Source: Hyphomicrobium sp. NDB2Meth4
GTDB taxonomy: Bacteria; Pseudomonadota; Alphaproteobacteria; Rhizobiales; Hyphomicrobiaceae
Reading direction: 5' to 3'
Assembly: GCF_900117445.1 (NCBI RefSeq)
Contig: NZ_FPEJ01000007.1
Span: 62,001 to 126,000 of the forward strand
Length of the DNA: 64,000 nt
Shown: piece by piece, positions 47,277 to 53,576 of the stretch
Position numbering within the stretch: the first letter of the stretch is position 1
How the letters are laid out: each line of letters starts with the position of its first letter
The notes under the pieces: generated by a model
Seen by the model: only the letters and a program-made list of their open reading frames with translations
Told to the model about the DNA's origin: nothing
The model's database searches: none
Program-made: the position numbers and the translations under genes

Positions 47277-48092
47277 ATGTCCATTTCGGAAAGCGTCGCA
47301 CCGCAACTGCCTTATCTGAGGCGGTTTGCACGTGTTCTATCCGGCAGTCAGGAGAGCGGCGACGCCTACGTCGTTGCCATGCTCGAAGCCATCGCGGCCG
47401 AGCCGTCGATGTTTCCTGTCGACCTTGAGCCACGCGTGGCCACATACCAGTGCTTCCTCGACGTTTGGAATTCGGTGAGGCTCAATCACGCGAGGGCCGA
47501 ACAGCCGACATCGGAGCGGCTCGCCGCGGCCGACCGCAAGCTCGAAGCGATAACGCCGCGTGCGCGCCAAGCGTTTCTGCTGATGGCCGTGGAGGAGTTC
47601 TCAACCTCCGACGCGGCGAAAGTCCTGAAAACCGACGAAGCCGAGGTGAAGGCTCTCGTCGATCAGGCAGCGTCTGAGATCGCCGAGCAGGTCGCAACCA
47701 ACGTGCTGATCATCGAGGACGAACCGATGATCGCCCTCGACCTCGCAGACCTCGTTTCCGGCCTCGGTCACGCAGTCTCCGACACGGCTCGCACTCACAC
47801 CGAGGCTGTTGCCGCCTTCAAGAAGCACCAGCCCGGACTCGTTCTGGCGGATATTCAGCTTGCCGACGGCAGTTCTGGATTGGAAGCCGTCAACGAGATC
47901 CTGGAAACTTTCGACGTGCCGGTGATCTTCATCACCGCCTATCCGGAGCGCTTGCTCACCGGAAGTCGCCCAGAGCCTACATTCCTGATCAACAAGCCCT
48001 TCCGCACAGAAACGGTGCAGGCTGTGATTAGCCAAGCGCTGTTCTTTGACTACAAGGCACGTCTGCCGGACGCAAAGGCCGCCTCGGCCTGA
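47277..48092 (+). CDS. phyR: PhyR general stress response regulator
   Basis: A 271-residue anti-anti-sigma response regulator. The N-terminal half (about residues 5-135) is a sigma-like domain, with APQLPYLRRFARVLSGSQES and ITPRARQAFLLMAVEEFSTS. The C-terminal receiver has VLIIEDEPMIALDL, phospho-acceptor Asp192 in VLADIQLADG, and the FATGUY-type segment FITAYPERLL followed by NKPF. When phosphorylated it binds NepR and frees EcfG. The ATG at 47277 follows AGGGGAGG. phyR is convergent with ecfG-nepR, unlike the usual divergent order. Confidence 0.95.
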   Translation: MSISESVAPQLPYLRRFARVLSGSQESGDAYVVAMLEAIAAEPSMFPVDLEPRVATYQCFLDVWNSVRLNHARAEQPTSERLAAADRKLEAITPRARQAFLLMAVEEFSTSDAAKVLKTDEAEVKALVDQAASEIAEQVATNVLIIEDEPMIALDLADLVSGLGHAVSDTARTHTEAVAAFKKHQPGLVLADIQLADGSSGLEAVNEILETFDVPVIFITAYPERLLTGSRPEPTFLINKPFRTETVQAVISQALFFDYKARLPDAKAASA

Positions 48093-48154
48093 TCGTCCGG
48101 ATGGGGGGCAACTCGGCCCCCCGGCGCCGCCGCACACCCTCTTCCTCCTAATCA

Positions 48155-48307
48155 GATCAACGAAAGATCGTCGATGGGCGGCAGCGCTTCAAATGGCGCT
48201 GCTTCCCGCCGGCGATCCTGAACTTCGGCTCGCGCGCCGGCAGCGTCGTCATCAGCTCGTTGGCGACGCGTGCGCGCACGGTTGACCTCGCCCTTCCCGG
48301 CGCCGGC
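48155..48307. repeat. Decayed copy of the ecfG 3' end
   Basis: This 153-bp stretch aligns with 48330-48517, the 3' end of ecfG and its downstream flank. Near-identical blocks include CAGCGCTTCAAATGGCGC and GTCGTCATCAGCTCGTT; the copy lacks about 35 bp in the middle and carries single-base indels, so it is frameshifted and not a gene. It lies immediately downstream of ecfG, separated by 22 bp. Confidence 0.8.
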
Positions 48308-48329
48308 AACACGTCCGCTTTCACAATGG

Positions 48330-48517
48330 GATCAACGAAGAGATCATCGCTGGGCAGCAGCGCTTCAAATGGCGCCCGCTGCCCGCCTGCGGCCCGGCTG
48401 TGCCGCACGGTCAGCGGCCTTGTCGTCGCTCGACTTTGGTTCGTCTGTCGGCAGTGTCGTCATCAGCTCGTTGAGACGCGTGCGCGCACGGTTGACCCGG
48501 CTCTTCACGGTGCCCAC
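48330..48517. repeat. Source unit of the ecfG 3' duplication
   Basis: The intact counterpart of the 48155-48307 repeat. It spans the last codons of ecfG (sigma-4 helix to tail, stop at 48365-48367) and 35 bp of downstream flank. Confidence 0.8.
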
Positions 48518-48946
48518 GGCACATCCTGAAATCGCAGCAGCGTCCTCGTAGGAGAACCCTTCCGCGCCCACCAGGATCAGCGCTTCCCGCTGGTCCACCG
48601 GCAACTTGCCGAGTGCATTGTTCAGGTCGACCAGATCGAGATGGCCTTGCTGCTCGGCTGGCACCGAGAGCCGGCTCGCCAGCTGTCCGTCGCTGTCGGC
48701 CACCTCACGCTTCGTCTTGCGCAGTTCCGAGAAGTACGCGTTGCGCAGGATGGTGAAGAGCCACGCCTTGAGGTTGGTCCCCTGCTCGAACGAGTCGAGA
48801 TGGTTCCATGCCTTGACGAGCGCTTCCTGCACCAGATCGTCCGCGTGGTCGCGGTTGCCGCAGAGCGAGATCGCGAACGCACGCATGTTCGGGATCGCGG
48901 CCACGAGGTCATCGTGCAGAGTGCTGTCGTGTCCGCTACCGCTCAA
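48365..48946 (-). CDS. ecfG: General stress ECF sigma factor EcfG
   Basis: A 193-residue ECF15-type sigma factor. Sigma-2 covers about residues 20-85 (MRAFAISLCGNRDHADDLVQ, then KAWLFTILRNAYFSELRK) and sigma-4 about 112-165 (LPVDQREALILVGAEGFSYE, GCAVGTVKSRVNRARTRL). The tail is Asp/Arg-rich. It directs RNA polymerase to GGAAC-N16/17-CGTT promoters. Its ATG overlaps the nepR stop (ATGA at 48943-48946), so the anti-sigma and sigma are coupled. The 3' end is partly duplicated just downstream. Confidence 0.95.
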   Translation of the reverse strand: MSGSGHDSTLHDDLVAAIPNMRAFAISLCGNRDHADDLVQEALVKAWNHLDSFEQGTNLKAWLFTILRNAYFSELRKTKREVADSDGQLASRLSVPAEQQGHLDLVDLNNALGKLPVDQREALILVGAEGFSYEDAAAISGCAVGTVKSRVNRARTRLNELMTTLPTDEPKSSDDKAADRAAQPGRRRAAGAI

Positions 48947-49257
48947 GCGCTCTCCTCCTCGTCGCCGACCGCCGTCGCCGCGCTTTCATTTTCTTTGTGT
49001 TGGAGCTTCTTGATGAGATCGTTGAAGCGGTCGGGCACTGGCGAGCTCAGCAATTCGCCGTAGGCCGCCCGCAGTTGTTTACCGAGAATTCCTGGGATCA
49101 CTGCCTGGTCGGGTGCCTTTTGCCCCCCCGGCTGGCTTTCGGTGACCTTCTCGTCGCGCGGAGTATTGCTGCCCCCCGTTCCTCGTGCGCCAGCGCCCGC
49201 CACATCTTGCCCGCTCTCGGTGGCTGCTCTGGCGAACGCCTCTTTCTTTTCTGACAT
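48943..49257 (-). CDS. nepR: Anti-sigma factor NepR
   Basis: A 104-residue NepR. The family core is ILGKQLRAAYGELLSSPVPD followed by RFNDLIKKLQ (about residues 57-86), flanked by low-complexity polar ends. It holds EcfG inactive until phosphorylated PhyR displaces it. It precedes ecfG with a 4-bp overlap and has an exact EcfG promoter 90 bp upstream. Confidence 0.93.
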   Translation of the reverse strand: MSEKKEAFARAATESGQDVAGAGARGTGGSNTPRDEKVTESQPGGQKAPDQAVIPGILGKQLRAAYGELLSSPVPDRFNDLIKKLQHKENESAATAVGDEEESA

Positions 49258-49346
49258 CAGCGGCCTCCGCCTCCCCTCGACCGTTTTTGGCTACTTGCGC
49301 GCCTTATCTGGTCGCGGACCATAACATCCAACCCCGAAGCCTCAAC

Positions 49347-49372
49347 AACGCGTATGGGCGCGTAAGGGTTCC
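49347..49372 (-). promoter_or_regulatory. EcfG promoter of nepR-ecfG
   Basis: On the minus strand GGAAC-N17-CGTT, exact consensus, about 90 bp upstream of the nepR ATG. It provides positive feedback on the sigma factor operon. Confidence 0.85.
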
Positions 49373-49432
49373 GAGGTTTTTTCGTCACAGCGTTTCTGGT
49401 GGTTTGCTACCCGCTGATCCTGGCCAGGAAGG

Positions 49433-49457
49433 GGAACTTAGCGGCCTTTATAGGGTT
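49433..49457 (+). promoter_or_regulatory. Weak EcfG-type promoter, divergent from nepR
   Basis: GGAAC-N16-GGTT, one mismatch in the -10 element, 38 bp before the GTG at 49496. Confidence 0.35.
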
Positions 49458-49495
49458 AGCTGGCCAGAGGAAAATCAACTCCAAAGGCACCGCGG

Positions 49496-49738
49496 GTGAG
49501 AACGGGCAAGAACGAAGAGCTGACTAAACTCATCGGTCGTCGACTGAAGGAGATGCTGGGCGCCGATGAAGAAGGTCCGGTGGACGCCTCAGCAGCGATC
49601 AGAAGGAGCTTGGAGGCGCTGAGAAGAATGGAGGAGGGGCCTGCTCCCCCTTCCGAGGCGGCGGCCGCTCATAACGACACCGGCACTGGGATGTTTTCAA
49701 ACAACGTCGCCACGTCATCCAAGATTGATGCCGGCTGA
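49496..49738 (+). CDS. Small hypothetical protein divergent from nepR
   Basis: An 80-residue frame beginning with GTG. The start RTGKNEELTKLIGRRLKEML looks helical and amphipathic and resembles the anti-sigma-like core L-x-x-x-L pattern only loosely; a charged, Ala-rich region follows. Family unknown. The divergent place next to nepR and a near-consensus EcfG site upstream raise the chance that it is real. Confidence 0.45.
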   Translation: MRTGKNEELTKLIGRRLKEMLGADEEGPVDASAAIRRSLEALRRMEEGPAPPSEAAAAHNDTGTGMFSNNVATSSKIDAG

Positions 49739-49962
49739 AGTCGCCCGTCTCTTGGCATTCGCGTTTCGCCTAAAGACGTCCAAGACACGCCGGCTTTTTG
49801 TCGCCCAACGATCACCCTCCCATCACGAACTCGGCGCGGTTCGGTTTGCGAACATCATTTGGCCGAGTTTGACGACAATCTAACTACGTATTGGGGCGCG
49901 ATTTGCGTCGGTTGGCGAAGCATCGCGCAGACGGGGGCGTGACGCGTCGTGGGGGGACTTTC

Positions 49963-50163
49963 ATGGGCGCGATCATGATTCGCTGTCCTGTTACCGACGA
50001 GTTGATTCACGTCGGTATCGACACTGACCAAGACAGCTTCCAGGCACTTCCAAACATCATGGCTGCACCGGTGCGCTGTCCCGCATGCGGGGGAGAGCAC
50101 GTCTGGTCCAAGAAAGATGCGGTTCTCGAAACAACGATGCGCATCAAAACGCCGCGAACGTAG
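49963..50163 (+). CDS. Small zinc-ribbon-like protein
   Basis: A 66-residue protein starting MGAIMIRCPVTDELIHVGID. It carries two Cys groups, IRCP and VRCPACGGEHVW, the pattern of a small zinc ribbon common as an orphan in Rhizobiales genomes. A GGGGGG stretch precedes the ATG. The open frame runs 24 codons upstream, with a less likely TTG start. It is convergent with the Crp-like gene 11 bp away. Confidence 0.7.
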   Translation: MGAIMIRCPVTDELIHVGIDTDQDSFQALPNIMAAPVRCPACGGEHVWSKKDAVLETTMRIKTPRT

Positions 50164-50174
50164 GCGGCGACGCG

Positions 50175-50855
50175 TTATGCCGCGTCGGCGAACTGCTCCA
50201 GCGCGTCGAGATCGGCAATGCGCAAGCCGTCATCGTCTGGCGCGACAATACCGCGTTGCTCCAGATCGCGCAGCGCATCGGCGAGCGCATCGAGGCTGAT
50301 GTCGAGCTGATCTGCCACTGCACCCGATGAGTAGCCGTCCGAGATGAGCTCGCGCGTACGGCCTTCGTTGGCGCTGATGCGGGCGAGGGCTGCAAGATAC
50401 GACGCGACGCGCTTCACCGGCTTTCCGCGACCGGCCGCGACAGCCCGAGCGCGCACGTAATCGAACTCGCGATCAGCGGCGACAGCATAGCGTGCGGCCA
50501 GCTGCGCATCGGTTTCGAGCAGCTGCTCGAAAGCCTCTTCGCTCACCGGGCTCACGATCGTCTTGGCAACAGCCTGTGCGGTGGTGATGTGCTCGCCGAG
50601 GTGACCGAACCCAATGATGTCACCAGGAAACGCGAACTCAATGATCTCGCGCCGGCCATCGTCCCAACGCAGGTAGTGGCACAGCGCGCCGCGCTCTACT
50701 CGGTAGAGTTGTGTGCGCTGATCTCCACGCGAAAACAGTGCCTCACCACGCGCGAGCCGCCGAACCTGGGTTGGGCGCAGCCGCGGATGTGCAAGTTGGC
50801 CGGTCCCACAGGTACCGCCAACACAAGTCTCGGAAATAGGCGTCACAGCAAGCAT
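50175..50855 (-). CDS. Crp/Fnr-family regulator with atypical HTH
   Basis: About 226 residues. A Crp-type sensor domain is clear (ARGEALFSRGDQRTQLYRVE, RREIIEFAFPGDIIGFGHLG). The C-terminal helix-turn-helix is SSGAVADQLDISLDALADAL and lacks the E-x-x-S-R of Fnr/FixK. Two cysteines near residues 11 and 16 (ETCVGGTC) and one at LCHYL could sense redox state; this is inference. An exact EcfG promoter lies 104 bp upstream, so it is a probable second-tier regulator of the stress response. GTG at 50867 is an alternative start. Confidence 0.82.
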   Translation of the reverse strand: MLAVTPISETCVGGTCGTGQLAHPRLRPTQVRRLARGEALFSRGDQRTQLYRVERGALCHYLRWDDGRREIIEFAFPGDIIGFGHLGEHITTAQAVAKTIVSPVSEEAFEQLLETDAQLAARYAVAADREFDYVRARAVAAGRGKPVKRVASYLAALARISANEGRTRELISDGYSSGAVADQLDISLDALADALRDLEQRGIVAPDDDGLRIADLDALEQFADAA

Positions 50856-50958
50856 TGTACAACTCACTCGATCAAGCTCACGACATGGGCAGCGCGGTTG
50901 CCATAATCAAGTCGAAATCCAAGCGCGCCCAATCGCCTACGCGTCTCAGCTATTCCTA

Positions 50959-50983
50959 GAACGAAACTCTCCGATCGCTGTTC
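50959..50983 (-). promoter_or_regulatory. EcfG promoter of the Crp-like gene
   Basis: On the minus strand GGAAC-N16-CGTT, exact consensus, 104 bp before the ATG at 50855. It is one of two EcfG promoters in the 50856-51209 gap, which fire in opposite directions. Confidence 0.75.
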
Positions 50984-51049
50984 CATAAGGAACAAGCTCA
51001 TTCTTGCCCTGGCGTATTCGGCGCCATCGATATTCTTCGCAAAGTGGCA

Positions 51050-51064
51050 TTAGAATGTTTCTTA
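51050..51064. promoter_or_regulatory. Irr-like iron control element (TTAGAA-N3-TTCTTA)
   Basis: TTAGAATGTTTCTTA differs at one of 12 arm positions from a perfect TTAGAA-N3-TTCTAA dyad, the general form of rhizobial Irr-binding elements. It sits between the two divergent EcfG promoters. The iron link is inferred from motif only. Confidence 0.3.
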
Positions 51065-51108
51065 TAATGACATGGTGAATTTTGCGTACTACCGACGCGT
51101 CAATTCGA

Positions 51109-51134
51109 GGAACCCTGGCAGCATCGACTTCGTT
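51109..51134 (+). promoter_or_regulatory. EcfG promoter of the PRC-barrel gene
   Basis: GGAAC-N17-CGTT, exact consensus, 75 bp upstream of the ATG at 51210. Confidence 0.8.
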
Positions 51135-51209
51135 CTTCCTACAGGTGCAGTCACCGCGTGCACATTGTCGCGGTGGCTGCGCGCAGACCAATAGTGAGGA
51201 GGAAGTCCA

Positions 51210-51638
51210 ATGCAGAAGTTTATTGCCACCGCAGCCCTGATTGCCGCCCTTTCGGCGCCCGCGCTGGCCCAGACCGCTACGTCGCCCGCAGTGCAGGAGC
51301 CCAATAATGCGGCTGCGGAAACAATTGCCGAAAAAATGGCCTCGCCGGCCGCCGGAGACATTTCAGCAAATAAGCTCATTAACGAAAGCGTGAAGAACGC
51401 CGCCAACGAGTCCATTGGCGACATCAACGACGTGCTGATCAGCACCGACGGCAAGGTCGCCGCGGTCATCGTCGGGGTCGGCGGCTTTCTTGGTCTAGGC
51501 GAAAAGGACGTCGCCCTGCCGTTCGACCAGCTGCGGTTCGCCAAGGCTTCTGACGGCAAGCTCACTGTCAGCACCGGCATGACCAAGGCGGCTCTGGAAT
51601 CCGCGCCCCAGTACGTGAAGCCGGAAAACCGCTCCTAA
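51210..51638 (+). CDS. Secreted PRC-barrel domain protein
   Basis: A 142-residue periplasmic protein. The signal peptide (MQKFIATAALIAALSAPALA) is followed by an Ala/Asn-rich stretch and a PRC-barrel (about residues 55-125) with SIGDINDVLISTDGKVAAVI and GGFLGLGEKDVALPFDQL. Such proteins are frequent EcfG targets in alphaproteobacteria; their biochemical role is unknown. Preceded by a strong AGGAGGAAG-like ribosome site and an exact EcfG promoter. Confidence 0.88.
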   Translation: MQKFIATAALIAALSAPALAQTATSPAVQEPNNAAAETIAEKMASPAAGDISANKLINESVKNAANESIGDINDVLISTDGKVAAVIVGVGGFLGLGEKDVALPFDQLRFAKASDGKLTVSTGMTKAALESAPQYVKPENRS

Positions 51639-51662
51639 CGCGGACTGAAGGCACTCGGACAA

Positions 51663-51690
51663 GTCCGCGGGGTTCATCCCCCCGCGGGCT
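51663..51690 (+). terminator. GC hairpin after the PRC-barrel gene
   Basis: CCGCGGGG at 51665-51672 pairs with CCCCGCGG at 51680-51687. There is no T tract, so efficiency as a terminator is uncertain. Confidence 0.45.
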
Positions 51691-51722
51691 TACTCACGCC
51701 AACTCAAAAATTGGAGAAAACC

Positions 51723-51923
51723 ATGCAGCGGACCCAAGAAGTCCTGACGCCGACCGAGGCGCGCCAATCCTCTCCCAGGAGGCTCAATCTCCGCGTCCTC
51801 GTGACATCACTGCTGATCGCTGTCGTTGCCGCGGTCGCGCTGTACGCGGTTTTCTATGGCGGCTCTACGCAGATGAGCACGCCGGACCCCGCGCCCACGC
51901 AGTCCACAGCACCAAGCCCCTGA
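51723..51923 (+). CDS. Small single-helix membrane protein
   Basis: A 66-residue hypothetical protein. A basic N-terminal part is followed by one membrane helix (VLVTSLLIAVVAAVALYAVF) and a Ser/Thr/Pro tail, typical of a small inner-membrane protein with a short periplasmic end. GGAG lies before the ATG at 51723. Family not recognised. It follows the PRC-barrel gene across the hairpin at 51663. Confidence 0.65.
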   Translation: MQRTQEVLTPTEARQSSPRRLNLRVLVTSLLIAVVAAVALYAVFYGGSTQMSTPDPAPTQSTAPSP

Positions 51924-52036
51924 TCTGGGGGGCCCCGGCCGGCTGTGCGAACACGCCAGCCGGCACTCTGGATGCCAAAAAGCAAAAGGGCGGCACCTAG
52001 CCGCCCCCACAGCACCCTACCGATCGAGAGCCGGCA

Positions 52037-52300
52037 TCACTCCATGCCGCTGCTGCGCCAGGTGGACGTCGACTTGCACTTGCGGCACACGCGCTCTCCA
52101 GCCCACGCGCTGGGAAACGGCTCACGGCACAGCAGGCACTTTCGCGTCTTCTGCTCAGAACTGCGGCGCGCCTCGCGCTCGGCCTCGTACGTGTCGCAGC
52201 AGTTGTCACCACATGCGTCGCGGCAGTCGGCGTAGGCGCCATGCTCCTTCAGACTGGTCAAATCTTCCTCAACCATGCTTGCCACTTCGAGTTGAAACAT
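52037..52300 (-). CDS. Small zinc-finger-like protein
   Basis: An 87-residue frame from the ATG at 52300. The C-terminus has a cysteine pattern CLLCREPFPSAWAGERVCRK followed by C, that is CxxC-x14-CxxC, a probable zinc ribbon; additional cysteines occur in CRDACGDNCC. Similar short C-terminal motifs occur in rhizobial orphans. The open frame extends to 52441, but that part looks non-coding. Start uncertain. Confidence 0.6.
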   Translation of the reverse strand: MFQLEVASMVEEDLTSLKEHGAYADCRDACGDNCCDTYEAEREARRSSEQKTRKCLLCREPFPSAWAGERVCRKCKSTSTWRSSGME

Positions 52301-52608
52301 CCGCCGCTGAAACGCCGGGACCCTGGCGTTTCCAGCAAAAAAGTTGAGATTTCCTGGATGCGAGAGCCGCTGCGGCACTTTGTGCGCGGCGAACGCGCAC
52401 TTGCTAGGCGGGTATATCGGCCCCGAAAGGCCGTTTTTCAAGGGAAATCTGGGGGCTGCGCCGTAAAGCGCACCCGGATGGCATATGCATTATACCCAAG
52501 TAGGGGGCGATTATCACAAAATCTAACACTTTCATACCTACGCGGCGAACTCCCAAGGCCTGATGCGCATTACGATCTACGTCAGTTTCGAGGACTGGAG
52601 ATTGCGTG

Positions 52609-53016
52609 ATGCCTGCCCATACTGCTCCCATCGAGGTTTATGAGCCGACTCTTCCCTGGCCCGCTGGGTCGCGGCGGGTGCGCGATAGCTCAGCTCGCGG
52701 TGGAACAGCTGGTGTAGAGCCGGACGCAGCGGCGGCCGCATGGACGAGTGCCAGCGTTGTTCGCGCGGACCAGCCCTTGGCCCGTGTTGCGGGCCTGCTT
52801 CTCTCGATATCGCAGAACAACAGCTATGAGGGGCGTGACCCCGAGATCGTCCCCGACGCGCTCACTTCGGGCTTCGTGGCCGACCTGCTCGGCGTCGACA
52901 TCGGCACCCTCGCCGCACTGCTCGTGGATCTCAATCGCCGCGGACTGATCGAGGGAGCGCCAAACTCGGCGCTGCGCCTCAAGGATGTTGCCGGCCTCGA
53001 GCGGCTCTCTGAGTAG
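52609..53016 (+). CDS. Stand-alone HTH protein related to Crp-family C-termini
   Basis: A 135-residue product without a cyclic-nucleotide fold. The last 80 residues (LTSGFVADLLGVDIGTLAALL, DLNRRGLIEG) align in order with the C-terminal domain of the Crp-like protein at 50175, including the RVA start and the SGxVAD segment. GGAG precedes the ATG. Either it is a truncated relative or a deliberate one-domain regulator; the N-terminal 50 residues are Ala/Pro-rich and unassigned. Confidence 0.65.
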   Translation: MPAHTAPIEVYEPTLPWPAGSRRVRDSSARGGTAGVEPDAAAAAWTSASVVRADQPLARVAGLLLSISQNNSYEGRDPEIVPDALTSGFVADLLGVDIGTLAALLVDLNRRGLIEGAPNSALRLKDVAGLERLSE

Positions 53017-53163
53017 AGGCGCGCACCCATCGGCGCGATTTGAAACTGCCGCGCCGGTGGCCCTGGTAGAAATCCGTTAATTCAGCATTATGTTTCATGC
53101 TCCCCTGGGGCATCCGGTTTTGTTGCGGGTCCCGAGGCGGCAAGTGGGACACGAGCAAGACAT

Positions 53164-53574
53164 ATGAGCGAGAATTTTCCCAACAGGTGGATGTGGTCGG
53201 AAGCGTGCGAGATGCTTGCGCGCGCCGAACGCATGCATCGACAATTCTTCCAGCCCGTACACTCGGCTTCGCGCCAGCCGGCGTGGGAGCCACCCGCCGA
53301 CGTGCTCGAAAGCGAGCGCGATGTGCTGGTCGTCATCGCACTGCCGGGTGTGAAGCCAGAACGCGTCGAGGTCGGCATCGACGGACCGGATCTCGTCGTC
53401 GCTGGCGCCCGCACGCTCCCTCCCGAGGTGAGCTCGGCCATCATCCATCGCCTTGAGCTGCCGCAGGGGCGCTTCGAGCGCCGGCTGCGTCTACCCGCTG
53501 GCCGCTACTCCGACGTGCGCCGCAAGTTCGCTGACGGCTGTCTGCTCGTGCTCCTCTCCAAGGTGGAGGCATAA
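53164..53574 (+). CDS. Small heat shock protein Hsp20
   Basis: A 136-residue alpha-crystallin-type chaperone that holds unfolding proteins. The crystallin core spans about residues 45-132 (PPADVLESERDVLVVIALPG, then RLELPQGRFERRLRLPAGRY), ending in DGCLLVLLSKV. It is shorter than the usual ATPase-independent Hsp20 because the C-terminal I-x-I tail is missing. The lon gene starts 2 bp after its stop, so chaperone and protease are one operon. A TTGAAA sequence at 53040 could be a heat-shock -35 box, weakly. Confidence 0.88.
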   Translation: MSENFPNRWMWSEACEMLARAERMHRQFFQPVHSASRQPAWEPPADVLESERDVLVVIALPGVKPERVEVGIDGPDLVVAGARTLPPEVSSAIIHRLELPQGRFERRLRLPAGRYSDVRRKFADGCLLVLLSKVEA

Positions 53575-53576
53575 TC

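Noticed and set aside
50850-50880. TTGATCGAGTGAGT as an Fnr box before the Crp-like gene
   Set aside because: The second half-site does not match ATCAA.
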